Source: Acidovorax soli
GTDB taxonomy: Bacteria; Pseudomonadota; Gammaproteobacteria; Burkholderiales; Burkholderiaceae_C
NCBI RefSeq assembly: GCF_900107605.1
Contig: NZ_FNQJ01000003.1
Coordinates: forward strand, 186,001 to 250,000
Reading direction: 5' to 3'
Length of the DNA stretch: 64,000 bases
A program made the position numbers and the translations under genes. The notes under the pieces were generated by a model. It saw nothing but the letters and a program-made list of their open reading frames with translations, ran no database searches and was not told the origin of the DNA. This document shows positions 54,336 to 63,893 of this stretch, one piece after another. The stretch's first letter is position 1. Every line of letters begins with the position of its first letter.

Positions 54336-57128
54336 TCAATGCGCCTTGTCCCAGTTGGGCCCCACACCCACCTCGGCCAACAGGGGTACCTTGAGGTCCG
54401 CCACGCCAGCCATCAGGCGCGGGATATGGCTTTTGAGCCAGTCCACCTCGCCCTCGGGCAGCTCGAACACGAGTTCGTCGTGCACCTGCAGGATCATTTT
54501 GATGGCGGGCTTTTCGGCGTCCAGCACCTGCTGCACCTTGACCATGGCCATCTTGATGAGGTCGGCCGCCGTGCCCTGCATGGGGGCATTGATGGCGGCG
54601 CGCTCGGCGCCGGCGCGGCGCGGGCCGTTGGGGGAGTTGATTTCGGGCAGGTACAGGCGGCGGCCGAATACCGTCTCGACATAGCCCATGGACTTGGCGG
54701 CGGCCTTGGTGTCGTCCATGTACTGCTTCACGCCGGGGTAGCGCTGGAAGTAGCGGTCGATGTAGGCGGCGGCGGCCTTGGTCTCTATCCCCAGGTTCTT
54801 GGCCAGGCCGAAGCTGCTCATGCCGTAGATCAGGCCGAAGTTGATGACCTTGGCGTAGCGGCGCTGCTCGCTGGTGACCTGGCCCACCTCCACGCCGAAC
54901 ACCTCGGCCGCGGTGGCGCGGTGCACGTCCAGCCCGGCATGGAAGGCATGCAAGAGCGCGTGGTCGCCGCTGAGGTGGGCCATGATGCGCAGTTCGATCT
55001 GGCTGTAGTCGGCGCTGGCGATCACGCAGCCGGCGGGCGCCACGAAGGCTTCGCGGATGCGCCGGCCCTCGGCCGTGCGGATGGGAATGTTCTGCAGGTT
55101 GGGGTCGTTGCTCGACAGCCGCCCGGTCACCGCCACGGCCTGCGCGTAGTGCGTGTGCACGCGGCCGGTGCGCGGCAGGGCCAGTTGCGCCAGTTTGTCG
55201 GTGTAGGTGCCCTTGAGCTTGACCAGGCTGCGATGCTCCAACAGCTTGGCGGGCAGGGGGTAATCCTCTGCGAGCTTTTCCAGCACCTCCTCGTCGGTGC
55301 TGCGCGCGCCGGTGGCTGTCTTCTTCACCACGGGCATGCCCAGCTTGTCGAAGAAGATTTCGCCCAGCTGCTTGGGGCTGCTGAGGTTGAAGGGCTGGCC
55401 GGCAATGGCGTAGGCCTCGGTTTCGAGCTGCACGATGCGCTGGCCCAGCTCGTGGCTTTGCGCGGCCAGCGTGGGGGCATCAATCAATACGCCGTTGCGC
55501 TCGATACGGTAGAGCGCCTCGCTGCTGGCGATTTCCAGTTCGTAGATGGCACGCAGTTTGTCGTCAGCCTGCAGCAGCGGCCACAGCGCCAGGTGCACGT
55601 CCAGCGTCTGGTCGGAGTCTTCGCACGAGTAGGCCGCGGCCTTGTCCACCGGCACCTGGGCGAACGGGATCTGGTGCGCGCCCTTGCCGCACAGGTCTTC
55701 GTAGCTGATGCCGGTACGGCCGGTGTGGCGCTCGGCCAGGCTGGTGAGGTTGTGCGGCTTGTGCACTTCGAGGACGTAGCTTTGCAGCATGGTGTCGTGC
55801 ACATAGCCGTGCACCTCGATGCCGTGGTTGGCGAACACATGGCGGTCGTACTTGATGTGCTGGCCCAGCTTGTGGCGCTTGGAATCTTGCAGCCAGGGCC
55901 GGAGGCGCACCAGCACCTCGGCCAGCGGCAATTGCGCGGGCGCATCGGGCCCGGCATGGGCCAGCGGAATGTAGGCCGCCTCGCCAGGCTGCACACTGAA
56001 CGAGATGCCGACGATTTCAGCGCGCATTTCGTCGAGCGAAGTGGTTTCGGTGTCCAGCGCCACCAGCTCGGCTTTCATCAGGCGCTGCAGCCAGTGGTCG
56101 AAGTCGGTCCAGTTGAGGATGGTGTCGTACACCACAGCGCGCTGCTGCGCGGCCTCGGCCACGGGGCTGGCGGAATGGTCGGCGAACAGGTCGCCACTTT
56201 CGCCCGGCATGGCGACCACGGTAGCGGGGGCGGCGGCCGGTGCGTCGCCACCCAGCGCGCGCGCCAGGCCCTTGAAGCCGTATTGTTCGTAGAAGTCCTT
56301 GAGCCGGGACGTGTCGGGCGTGCCGATGGTGATGGCATCCAGCCGGGGCAGGCCCTCGACCCAGCCGTCGAGGTCGCAGTCGGTCTTGATGGTCAGCAGC
56401 TGGCGGCCCATGGGTAGCCAGCCGAGCGCCTTGCGCAGGTTCTCGCCGGCCACGCCCTTGATCTTGTCGGCGCTCTCCACCACGGCATCGAGCGAGCCAT
56501 ATTCCTGCAGCCACTTGGCCGCCGTCTTGGGGCCGACCTTTTCCACGCCGGGCACGTTGTCCACCTGGTCGCCCACCAGCGTCTGAAAATCCACCATCAG
56601 CCGCGCGGGCACGCCGAACTCGGCCTCCACGCCGGCCAGGTCGCGGCGCTTGCCGTTCATGGTGTCGATGATGGTGATGTGCTCATTCACCAGCTGCGCC
56701 AGGTCCTTGTCACCGCTGCTCACGATCACCTCGATGCCCTGGCGCGCGGCCGTCACGGCCAGCGTGCCGATCACGTCGTCGGCCTCCACGCCGGGCACAT
56801 CCAGCACCTTCCAGCCCAGCAGGCGCACCACCTCGTGAATGGGCGAAATCTGCGCTCGCAGGTCGTCCGGCATGGGGCTGCGCTGCTGCTTGTAGGCGGG
56901 GTAGATGGCATCGCGGAAGGTGGGGCCCTTGGCGTCGAAAACGCAGGCGGCGTAGTCGGCATGCACCTCCTTGCGCAGCGCCTGCATCATGTTGATCATG
57001 CCGCGGATGGCGCCCGTGGCGGGGCTGGCCGGGTCGCCCGGCACGGCGCGCAGGTCGGGCATGGCATGGAAGGCGCGGTAGAGGTAGCTGGAGCCATCCA
57101 CCAGCAGCAGGGTCTTTTTGTCGCTCAT
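54336..57128 (-). CDS. polA: DNA polymerase I
   Basis: Pol I fills gaps in repair and replaces Okazaki RNA primers. The 930-residue product has all three parts. The 5' nuclease domain begins LLLVDGSSYLYRAFHA and contains GVEADDVIG. The 3'-5' exonuclease is intact, with DxE in LVALDTETTS. The polymerase domain has SADYSQIELRIMAHLSGD, RRYAKVINFGLIYGMS and QVHDELVFE. The ATG at 57128 matches the family. It diverges from the small periplasmic-protein gene by 158 bases. Confidence 0.97.
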   Translation of the reverse strand: MSDKKTLLLVDGSSYLYRAFHAMPDLRAVPGDPASPATGAIRGMINMMQALRKEVHADYAACVFDAKGPTFRDAIYPAYKQQRSPMPDDLRAQISPIHEVVRLLGWKVLDVPGVEADDVIGTLAVTAARQGIEVIVSSGDKDLAQLVNEHITIIDTMNGKRRDLAGVEAEFGVPARLMVDFQTLVGDQVDNVPGVEKVGPKTAAKWLQEYGSLDAVVESADKIKGVAGENLRKALGWLPMGRQLLTIKTDCDLDGWVEGLPRLDAITIGTPDTSRLKDFYEQYGFKGLARALGGDAPAAAPATVVAMPGESGDLFADHSASPVAEAAQQRAVVYDTILNWTDFDHWLQRLMKAELVALDTETTSLDEMRAEIVGISFSVQPGEAAYIPLAHAGPDAPAQLPLAEVLVRLRPWLQDSKRHKLGQHIKYDRHVFANHGIEVHGYVHDTMLQSYVLEVHKPHNLTSLAERHTGRTGISYEDLCGKGAHQIPFAQVPVDKAAAYSCEDSDQTLDVHLALWPLLQADDKLRAIYELEIASSEALYRIERNGVLIDAPTLAAQSHELGQRIVQLETEAYAIAGQPFNLSSPKQLGEIFFDKLGMPVVKKTATGARSTDEEVLEKLAEDYPLPAKLLEHRSLVKLKGTYTDKLAQLALPRTGRVHTHYAQAVAVTGRLSSNDPNLQNIPIRTAEGRRIREAFVAPAGCVIASADYSQIELRIMAHLSGDHALLHAFHAGLDVHRATAAEVFGVEVGQVTSEQRRYAKVINFGLIYGMSSFGLAKNLGIETKAAAAYIDRYFQRYPGVKQYMDDTKAAAKSMGYVETVFGRRLYLPEINSPNGPRRAGAERAAINAPMQGTAADLIKMAMVKVQQVLDAEKPAIKMILQVHDELVFELPEGEVDWLKSHIPRLMAGVADLKVPLLAEVGVGPNWDKAH

Positions 57129-57286
57129 GCGGCGATTGTCACAGCAAGCCGCTGCCAACGGGCGCCCACGCGCACCGGCATGCCTCGGCCCTCGGCCCAG
57201 AGCATGGAAACCGGCAAAATAGCCCCTTTCCCAGGCACGGCGCCATGCCGCAAGGCTGCGGCGTCTCCATTGAAAAAGGTCAACCC

Positions 57287-57706
57287 ATGAAAAAACTGCT
57301 GGCGTTGCTGGTCGGCGCGGCGTGCACGCTGGCAATGGCGGACACGGAATTCAAGAACGTGCCGGTACCGCTGCAAAAGGCCCTGCGCGGGAACGCGCTC
57401 AAGACGGTGCAACTGGACAACGGCGTGCTGCGGCTGCAAATGGACAAGCCGGCCGTCACCGAACTGGTGTATGCGACCTTCGTCTTCCACAACATCTGCG
57501 CCGAGCAATGGCACAACCCGGAGCAGTTCGCCCAACTGGCCCTGAAGCGGGTGGAACTGCTCAACGCCACAGGCGCCCAGGGCTTCGCCTTTGACGCCCG
57601 GGGCGATGTCTGCGAGCAGATGGGGCAGCTGGGCAAGAACTTCCGCACCTTCATCGGCCAGCGTACCGTGCCGTGCGAGGCCGGCACCTGCCCCAAACAT
57701 CCCTGA
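57287..57706 (+). CDS. Small exported protein with four cysteines, unknown function
   Basis: This 139-residue protein has a clear signal peptide (MKKLLALLVGAACTLAMA, cleavage probably after residue 18). The mature part contains Cys in HNICAEQ, GDVCEQ, VPCEAG and GTCPK, a spacing that suggests two disulfides. I do not recognise the family. The ATG at 57287 has an AAAGG ribosome-binding site. It lies between polA (divergent) and a DUF2782 gene, both conserved in Burkholderiales, so it may be a group-specific periplasmic protein. Confidence 0.7.
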   Translation: MKKLLALLVGAACTLAMADTEFKNVPVPLQKALRGNALKTVQLDNGVLRLQMDKPAVTELVYATFVFHNICAEQWHNPEQFAQLALKRVELLNATGAQGFAFDARGDVCEQMGQLGKNFRTFIGQRTVPCEAGTCPKHP

Positions 57707-57825
57707 GCGGTTTTCAGACAGCACTCTGGCGCGCTTGCCACGGGCGGGCAGCCGTGCGCCTCCCCCCGCTGGGCGGCACCAGGCCATGCGCCGCCTTGCC
57801 GGCACGCCCCGCCTACAATGGCGCC

Positions 57826-58185
57826 ATGCGCGCTGTTCACCTCTTTTTGCTGCTGGGCCTGACCGCCAGCCCCCTGCTGGCCCAGACTCCCCCTTCAATT
57901 GCCCCTCAAGGCAATGCAGACAAGCGCGAGCAACTCCCAAATCCAGAGAAACTGGACGGCCGCAAGAACCAGCGCACCGAACGCATTCGCGTGGAAGACG
58001 AGGGCAGCCGCGTGGACGAACTGCGCGTGGGCGGCCAGACCCAGAGCATCACCGTTCAACCCAAGACGGGCAACATGCCCGAATACGAAGTGCAGTCTCC
58101 CGACGGAGCGCGCAGCCGGGCCGGCAGCCGCAACGGCGCCGAAACCAACACCGCCCCGCGCGTCTGGAACGTCATCAAGTTCTGA
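57826..58185 (+). CDS. DUF2782 family exported protein
   Basis: The 119-residue product has a signal peptide (about 1-19, ending PLLAQ) and a short basic domain with RTERIRVEDEGSRVDELR and GNMPEYEVQ, which fits the DUF2782 family. Its function is unknown. Members usually lie between polA and thrB in beta-proteobacteria, as here, with thrB 56 bases downstream on the same strand. Confidence 0.8.
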   Translation: MRAVHLFLLLGLTASPLLAQTPPSIAPQGNADKREQLPNPEKLDGRKNQRTERIRVEDEGSRVDELRVGGQTQSITVQPKTGNMPEYEVQSPDGARSRAGSRNGAETNTAPRVWNVIKF

Positions 58186-58241
58186 CACCGCGCGCTGGCT
58201 GCCTCCCTTTTCTATTTTCTATCCCGTATCTGCGCTGAGCG

Positions 58242-59192
58242 ATGGCCGTTTTTACCGAAGTCTCGACGAATGAGGCGCGCGAACTGCTGCGCCGTTTGCA
58301 ACTGGGTGACCTGGTGGCGCTGCGCGGCATCGAGGGTGGCATCGAGAACACCAACTACTTTCTCACCAGCGACCAGGGCGAATTCGTGCTCACGCTGTTC
58401 GAGCGGCTCACCGCCGAGCAGCTGCCGTTCTACCTGCACCTGATGAAGCACCTGGCCCACCACGGCATGCCGGTGCCCGATCCGCAAGCCGACCAGAACG
58501 GCGACATCCTGCACACCGTGTGCGGCAAGCCTGCGGCCGTGGTGAACAAGCTGCGCGGCAAGAGCCAGCTGACGCCGCAGCCCGTGCACTGCGCGGCCGT
58601 GGGCACCCTGCTGGCGCGCATGCACCTGGCGGGGCGCGATTTTGACCGGCACCAGCCCAACCTGCGCGGCCTGCCCTGGTGGAATGAAACCGTGCCCGTG
58701 GTGCTGCCCCACATCGGCCCGCAGCAGGCCGCCTTGCTGCGCTCCGAGCTGGCCTACCAGAACCATGTGGCCGCATCATCGGCCTACGCGGCGCTGCCGC
58801 GCGGCCCGGTGCATGCCGACCTGTTCCGCGACAACGTGATGTTCGATGGCGAAGAGCTCACGGGCTGCTTCGACTTTTATTTCGCGGGCGTGGACACCTG
58901 GCTGTTCGACCTGGCCGTCTGCCTGAACGACTGGTGCATCGACTTGGCGCAGGGCACCCATGACGCCGCCCGCGCCACCCGCATGCTCGACGCCTACCAG
59001 GCCGTGCGCCCCCTGACGGCGGCCGAACGCGAGTTGCTGCCCGCCATGCTGCGGGCGGGCGCCCTGCGCTTCTGGATTTCGCGTCTGTGGGATTTCTACC
59101 TGCCCCGCGAGGCCGCGATGCTCACCCCGCACGACCCCACGCATTTCGAACGCGTTCTGCAAGGCCGCATCGCGCACCCGGTGCACGCCTGA
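58242..59192 (+). CDS. thrB: Homoserine kinase (APH-like type II)
   Basis: This homoserine kinase phosphorylates homoserine in threonine synthesis. It is of the aminoglycoside-phosphotransferase-like type found in Pseudomonas and beta-proteobacteria, and not of the GHMP type. The 316-residue product starts [19 protein letters not shown] and has [11 protein letters not shown] and the catalytic [15 protein letters not shown] (His191, Asp193, Asn198). A second metal site lies in [18 protein letters not shown]. Other threonine genes are not in the window. Confidence 0.93.
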   Translation: MAVFTEVSTNEARELLRRLQLGDLVALRGIEGGIENTNYFLTSDQGEFVLTLFERLTAEQLPFYLHLMKHLAHHGMPVPDPQADQNGDILHTVCGKPAAVVNKLRGKSQLTPQPVHCAAVGTLLARMHLAGRDFDRHQPNLRGLPWWNETVPVVLPHIGPQQAALLRSELAYQNHVAASSAYAALPRGPVHADLFRDNVMFDGEELTGCFDFYFAGVDTWLFDLAVCLNDWCIDLAQGTHDAARATRMLDAYQAVRPLTAAERELLPAMLRAGALRFWISRLWDFYLPREAAMLTPHDPTHFERVLQGRIAHPVHA

Positions 59193-59293
59193 ATCCCTTC
59201 AACCCGGTGTCTTTGGGGGCGCTGGGTTAAATTCGCCGGTGCTGCCCCGCCACCCAGGGCCCTGGGCCCTCTCCTGATTGTCAAACCCTCTCC

Positions 59294-60136
59294 ATGAAAC
59301 TCCACATCGTCCCCGCACGCACCGGCCTGGAATGGGTCAAGCTTGGCATCCGGGCGTTCTGGCGGCAACCCATGGCGCTCGCGGCCCTGTTCTTCATGAC
59401 CATGGCTGCCATGTCCCTGGCCACCATGATTCCGCTGGTCGGCCCCGCCGTGGCGCTGGCCCTGCTGCCCTCGGCCACGCTGGCCATGATGGTGGCCGCC
59501 GCCGAGGCCGTGCAGGGCCGCTTTCCCACGCCTGCCGTGCTGCTGGTGGCCTTTCGCACCGGGCGCCAGCGCCTGCGCGACATGCTGGTGCTGGGCGCCC
59601 TGTATGCGGTGGGGTTTCTCGCGGTGATGGGCCTTTCAGCGCTGATTGACGGCGGCCAGTTCGCGCAGGTGTACCTGGGCGGTGCTCCCCTCACCCGCGA
59701 GATGGCCGAGACGCCCGCTTTCCAGGGCGCCATGTGGCTTGCGATGCTGCTGTACCTGCCCTTGTCGCTGCTGTTCTGGCATGCGCCCGGCCTGGTGCAC
59801 TGGCATGGCGTGCCGCCGGTGAAAAGCCTGTTCTTCAGCATCGTGGCCTGCCTGCGCAATTTCGGCGCCTTCATGGTCTATGGCGTGGCCTGGATGGGCG
59901 TGTTCCTGCTGGGCGGTCTGGTCGTCAGCCTGGTGGCGGGCCTGCTGGCCGTGGGCGGCCTCACCGCCGTGGTGGGCGGCATCATGGTCGGCGCGGCCAT
60001 GATGATGGCGGCCATGTTCTTCACGTCGGTGGTGTTCACGTTCCGCGACTGTTTTGAGCCGCCCGAAAAATCCGGGCCCCAGGCACTGCACAGCCAAGCA
60101 TCCGACTCCGCGCCAGGGCCGAACAGCCAGGCGTAA
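59294..60136 (+). CDS. BPSS1780 family membrane protein
   Basis: This 280-residue inner-membrane protein has six to seven hydrophobic segments. The start MKLHIVPARTGLEWVKLGIRAFWRQP is the mark of the BPSS1780 family, a beta-proteobacterial group of unknown function. The Met- and Gly-rich stretch around residues 215-250 forms the last helices, and the C-terminal 25 residues are polar. It follows thrB by 101 bases, and this pair is common in the order. No enzymatic motif is seen. Confidence 0.82.
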   Translation: MKLHIVPARTGLEWVKLGIRAFWRQPMALAALFFMTMAAMSLATMIPLVGPAVALALLPSATLAMMVAAAEAVQGRFPTPAVLLVAFRTGRQRLRDMLVLGALYAVGFLAVMGLSALIDGGQFAQVYLGGAPLTREMAETPAFQGAMWLAMLLYLPLSLLFWHAPGLVHWHGVPPVKSLFFSIVACLRNFGAFMVYGVAWMGVFLLGGLVVSLVAGLLAVGGLTAVVGGIMVGAAMMMAAMFFTSVVFTFRDCFEPPEKSGPQALHSQASDSAPGPNSQA

Positions 60137-60247
60137 AGCCATCCCGCCGCGGCAGCCAGCCTGCCGCTGGAGCGAGAAGGCCCCAGGCGCAGCGTGCCTG
60201 GATGCCTCAACCAGGCTGCCTGAAGCGGGGCCAGCCAGCCCGCAAAC

Positions 60248-60291
60248 CGTCACACAAATGTCAGACCTCTGTCACAGGGGGTTTCTAGCAT
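60248..60291 (+). promoter_or_regulatory. PHO box and promoter of phoX
   Basis: Three 7-base direct repeats occur at exact 11-base spacing: CGTCACA (60248-60254), TGTCAGA (60259-60265) and TGTCACA (60270-60276), each separated by 4 bases. This is the architecture of PhoB binding sites. A TAGCAT at 60286-60291, ten bases after the last repeat, is a fitting -10 element, with the PHO box replacing the -35. The start codon of phoX is about 105 bases further on. Confidence 0.85.
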
Positions 60292-60395
60292 TCGCGGCTG
60301 GAACAGTTCCGGCTCTGCCACCGCAGCCTCATGGCCCCGGTGCGGGGCAACGGCGCTTCCTGCTTTGACCGAATACCAACCTGGAAACACCCCCA

Positions 60396-62444
60396 ATGCC
60401 CCACACGACGCCTACCCGCCGCAAGACACTGCAAATGCTCGCCGGCTTCCCGCTGTTGCCTCTGGGTGCAGGCTCCTCGGCCGCCAGCCTCCTAGCCGCA
60501 TGCGGCGGCGGCGACGGTGCGCCTGCCGCCACCTTCAAGTCCGCCGAGTTTGTCGGCTTCGCCACGCCAGGCCTGACCGAAGCCGCTGCCATTGCCACCA
60601 CCACCGTCAAGTCGTCGCTGAAGATCACCTACAGCGACAACAGCACCACAACCTTCGCTCTGGGCTACGAAAGCTTCTTCAAGACGGGCGACAGCGTGGA
60701 AAAGACCGGCGGCGGCAAGATCGTCGCAGCGGGCTATTTCGACTCCACGGGCAAGCCCATTACCGCTATCAAGGCTGATGACGGTTCAGTAGCCGTGCTG
60801 GACGGCTACAACAAGGACGTTGCCGTCGCTGGCTGGGCCACCGCTGGCCAGGTCTATTCCGAATGCGTGGACGGCACCTCGTTCCTGACGGTGCCCAACG
60901 CCCCCGCAAACACGGTCTATGCCGTGGTGCAGTTCGAATACAACTCCAACGCGTACGGCAAGCTGCCCTCGCCCATCGCCGTCCTGACGCTGAACCAGGA
61001 CGCCAACACCGGCAAGCTGACGCTCAAGAGCTACCACAACGTGGACACCTTCGCCAACGACGCCAAGGGCCTGTGGATTCCCTGCGGCGGCAGCCTGTCG
61101 CCCTGGGGCACCCATCTGTCGAGCGAGGAATACCACCCTGACGCCTTCGACCAGGGCGACAACCAGTCGCTGAAGAACCTGAAGGCCTTCAGCCAGAACG
61201 CCTTCGGTGACGCCAACGCCAGCCCCTACTGGTACGGCCACCTGCCCGAAGTCACCGTCAAGGCCGACGGCACGGGCACCTTCAAGAAGTACTACAACCA
61301 GGGCCGCTACTCGCGCGAACTGGTGCAAGTGTTCCCCGACCAGCGCACCACGCTGGGCGGCGATGATGCCAACAACAGCGGCCTGTTCATGTTCGTGGCC
61401 GACAAGGCTGCCGACCTGTCTTCCGGCACGCTCTACGTGGCCAAGTACACCTCGGCGCTCAATGAAACCAGCACCGGCAAGATCCTGTGGATCAAGCTGG
61501 GCAAGGCCACCAGCGACGAAGTCAAGACTCTGGTGAACAACACGGCCCTGACCACGGTGAGCACCAACGCCGCCGGCATCAAGGAGAACGGCATCCTGGC
61601 TTCGACCACAACGAACCCCAACGATGCGACCTACACCGAAGTCAAGGTCAGCGGCAAGAGCATGTGGATCAAGCTGAAGGCTGGCCAGGAAAAGGCCGCC
61701 GCCTTCCTGGAAACACACCGCTACGCAAGCCTGAAGGGCGCTACCCAAGTCTTCAACAAGATGGAAGGCACGGCAGTCAACGCCAAGGACAAGATCGCCT
61801 ACACCGCGATTTCCGGCAGCACGTCCACGCTCGTGGCCGGCAGCACCCACAACAAGGAACTGCCGCTCAATGCGCCTGCCGGCTCCGTGCCAGGGGCCAG
61901 CCTGGTGGGCTTCAAGTCCAACACAGCCGGGTACGTGCTCGCGCACAAGCTGGCTGGTGGCCAGAAGGACAGCGACGGCAACCCCATCGATAGCGAATGG
62001 GTACCAGTGGAAACCAGCCTGCTGCTGGCTGGCGTGCAACTCTCCGCCCCAGACGCTATGGGCAACACGGATGACGCGGAGAAGATCTCGCAGGCTGACA
62101 ACCTCAAGTTCTCCGAGAAGCTGCGCACGCTGTTCATCGGCGAAGACAGCGGCCAGCACGTCAACAACTACATCTGGGCCTACAACGTGGATACCAAGTC
62201 GCTGGTACGCGTGCTGTCCGCACCGGCTGGTGCCGAATGCACGGGCCTGCAAGGCCTGGACAGCCTGAACGGCTGGACCTACATCTCCGCCAGCTTCCAG
62301 CACGCAGGTGAGTACACCAGAGACACCGTGGCCGCTATCAAGACCGTAGGCAGTGATGTGGACAAGGCTATCAACGCCAACTACAAGAACAAGCTGTCCG
62401 CATCCGTGGGCTACATCACTTTTAACGGCGTGAAGCTGTCTTGA
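60396..62444 (+). CDS. phoX: PhoX-type alkaline phosphatase
   Basis: The 682-residue protein belongs to the PhoX/DUF839 phosphatases, calcium- and iron-dependent enzymes that release phosphate outside the cytoplasm. The N-terminus has a twin-arginine-like signal (TRRKTLQMLAGF) followed by a hydrophobic stretch and LLAACGGG, a lipoprotein-type cysteine near residue 36. The mature domain has the PhoX landmarks SPWGTHLSSEEYHPD and FIGEDSGQHVNNYIW. A PHO box stands upstream, so it should be induced by phosphate starvation through PhoB. It ends in a terminator and appears to be a single-gene unit. Confidence 0.92.
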   Translation: MPHTTPTRRKTLQMLAGFPLLPLGAGSSAASLLAACGGGDGAPAATFKSAEFVGFATPGLTEAAAIATTTVKSSLKITYSDNSTTTFALGYESFFKTGDSVEKTGGGKIVAAGYFDSTGKPITAIKADDGSVAVLDGYNKDVAVAGWATAGQVYSECVDGTSFLTVPNAPANTVYAVVQFEYNSNAYGKLPSPIAVLTLNQDANTGKLTLKSYHNVDTFANDAKGLWIPCGGSLSPWGTHLSSEEYHPDAFDQGDNQSLKNLKAFSQNAFGDANASPYWYGHLPEVTVKADGTGTFKKYYNQGRYSRELVQVFPDQRTTLGGDDANNSGLFMFVADKAADLSSGTLYVAKYTSALNETSTGKILWIKLGKATSDEVKTLVNNTALTTVSTNAAGIKENGILASTTTNPNDATYTEVKVSGKSMWIKLKAGQEKAAAFLETHRYASLKGATQVFNKMEGTAVNAKDKIAYTAISGSTSTLVAGSTHNKELPLNAPAGSVPGASLVGFKSNTAGYVLAHKLAGGQKDSDGNPIDSEWVPVETSLLLAGVQLSAPDAMGNTDDAEKISQADNLKFSEKLRTLFIGEDSGQHVNNYIWAYNVDTKSLVRVLSAPAGAECTGLQGLDSLNGWTYISASFQHAGEYTRDTVAAIKTVGSDVDKAINANYKNKLSASVGYITFNGVKLS

Positions 62445-62476
62445 TACAGCACCGATAGGCAAACAGCCATCTGATC

Positions 62477-62509
62477 AGCCCGGTGCCCACAAGGTGCCGG
62501 GCTTTTCTT
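62477..62509 (+). terminator. Terminator of phoX
   Basis: AGCCCGG (62477-62483) pairs with CCGGGCT (62497-62503), with a smaller CAC/GTG pairing inside the loop. A T-rich run (62503-62509) follows. Confidence 0.75.
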
Positions 62510-62586
62510 CGTCTGCCGTGAGCGATTTCGCGGCTGCCAAACACTGCTCTGCGTGGGTTTGCATCCAGGCATAGCCTGCGCAAATC

Positions 62587-62650
62587 GACCACCGCCAGCT
62601 CCAGCCGCTTGGTGCCGTGGCGCGCAAAGCCGACCTGGGCGCGGGCGTCG
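62587..62650 (-). pseudogene. Decayed 3' end of a uvrD-like helicase gene
   Basis: On the minus strand this encodes DARAQVGFARHGTKRLELAV, closely matching the true UvrD C-terminus at the right window edge (DARAQVNFPRHGTKWLALSV). By my hand alignment the DNA matches at roughly 83% over 64 bases. Upstream of the match the similarity stops, and no start codon or helicase domain is present. Both copies point the same way and flank the FUSC gene. Confidence 0.65.
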
Positions 62651-62732
62651 CAAGTCCTCGGATCGTTCGCAAAAAACGGCGGGAACAACCGTCAATGGAC
62701 CGCTGCCGCACCCACGGCGCAGCGCTCAGAAT

Positions 62733-63863
62733 TCAGCGGTCCTTGCTGTGGTGCTCATGCAGGTACACCCGGTCGTCCACGCTGGAGAAAATCACGGCAA
62801 ACACGATGCCCAGCGCCGCGCCCAGAATGGTGTCCAGCACGCGCTCGACCGGCATGCTCGCGGCCACCGCCGGCGATGCCAGGTAGGTCATGAGCAGCGC
62901 CATGGGCGTCACGGTGATCTGGCCCAGGGCGTAGTTGTAGCCAATGACCACCTCGGTCAGAAACTGGAACACCACGATGGCCGCCACCACCATCCAGAAC
63001 GATGGCTGCTGCGCCAGCATGGCCCAGACGATGAACGAGCCCACGATGGTGCCCGCCATGCGCTGCAGCGCGCGGTTCATGGTGATGTGCAGGTGCCCGC
63101 CCTGCAACACCGACACCGCACCGATCGCCGCCCATGCAGGATGCTGCCAGCCGGCCATGAAGGCGATCCAGGCGGCCAGTGCGGCGCAGGCCGTGATACG
63201 CCCGGCGGCAATCCACTGGTGCGACCAGGGGGCCACATGTGCGGGCGGCAAGCGCAGCGCCTTGAGTTCAGGGGCACGCCACCGGTCGGTCACCAGACAG
63301 GTCAACACGGCCACCACGCCGCCGGCCAGGGTAGCCAGCACCCGGGCCAGAACCTCTGCGCCACTGCCCACGGGGTGGTAGGCCGCCCCGGCGGCAAACA
63401 CGATGATCACCGCCCCGGGACCGCCCAGCCCCCACCACGACACCGCCACAGTGGCCGCGCCGGCCACCAGGGCCAGCGCGAACGCCATCATCCACGGTGG
63501 CGCGCCCGCCCACGATGCGAGCGAAGGCACCAGCACCCCCAGCGCCAGCAGCAGCGCGCAGATCACAACGATGCGCATGCGCCGCTCCACCGTGGCGAAA
63601 CGCCCGAACAGGGCCGCCAGCGCGCCCAGCGAGGCAAAACCCACCAGCTGGGGCCAGGGCGAGAAATGGGTGGCCACGATGGCCAGCAACACCGCCAGCG
63701 CGGCCTGAAAGCCGGCAATCGCAAAGATGCGCGGCGAAGGCGGCGCGCCGATGGCCATGCTCTCCCGCCACTGCGCCGGGCTGACGAGATGGCGCGCAGA
63801 AGTGCCGTGCGAGGCACCGCGGTGGCGCCGGGATTTTCTTGCAGGTGTATTTTTATCGGTCAT
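62733..63863 (-). CDS. FUSC family membrane protein
   Basis: This 376-residue inner-membrane protein has about ten helices in two repeated halves. The second half carries the FUSC-like pattern WAAIGAVSVLQGGHLHITMNRALQR then GTIVGSF, which resembles aromatic acid exporter/fusaric acid resistance proteins (YccS/AaeB type), although it lacks their large cytoplasmic domain. It probably exports an organic or aromatic compound. The ATG at 63863 is preceded by an Arg/Lys-rich N-terminus. It lies just downstream of uvrD on the same strand (30 bases) and is flanked by the decayed uvrD-like fragment. Confidence 0.8.
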   Translation of the reverse strand: MTDKNTPARKSRRHRGASHGTSARHLVSPAQWRESMAIGAPPSPRIFAIAGFQAALAVLLAIVATHFSPWPQLVGFASLGALAALFGRFATVERRMRIVVICALLLALGVLVPSLASWAGAPPWMMAFALALVAGAATVAVSWWGLGGPGAVIIVFAAGAAYHPVGSGAEVLARVLATLAGGVVAVLTCLVTDRWRAPELKALRLPPAHVAPWSHQWIAAGRITACAALAAWIAFMAGWQHPAWAAIGAVSVLQGGHLHITMNRALQRMAGTIVGSFIVWAMLAQQPSFWMVVAAIVVFQFLTEVVIGYNYALGQITVTPMALLMTYLASPAVAASMPVERVLDTILGAALGIVFAVIFSSVDDRVYLHEHHSKDR

Positions 63864-63893
63864 GGATAGCCTCGTTCCTGGCAACTGGCACGG

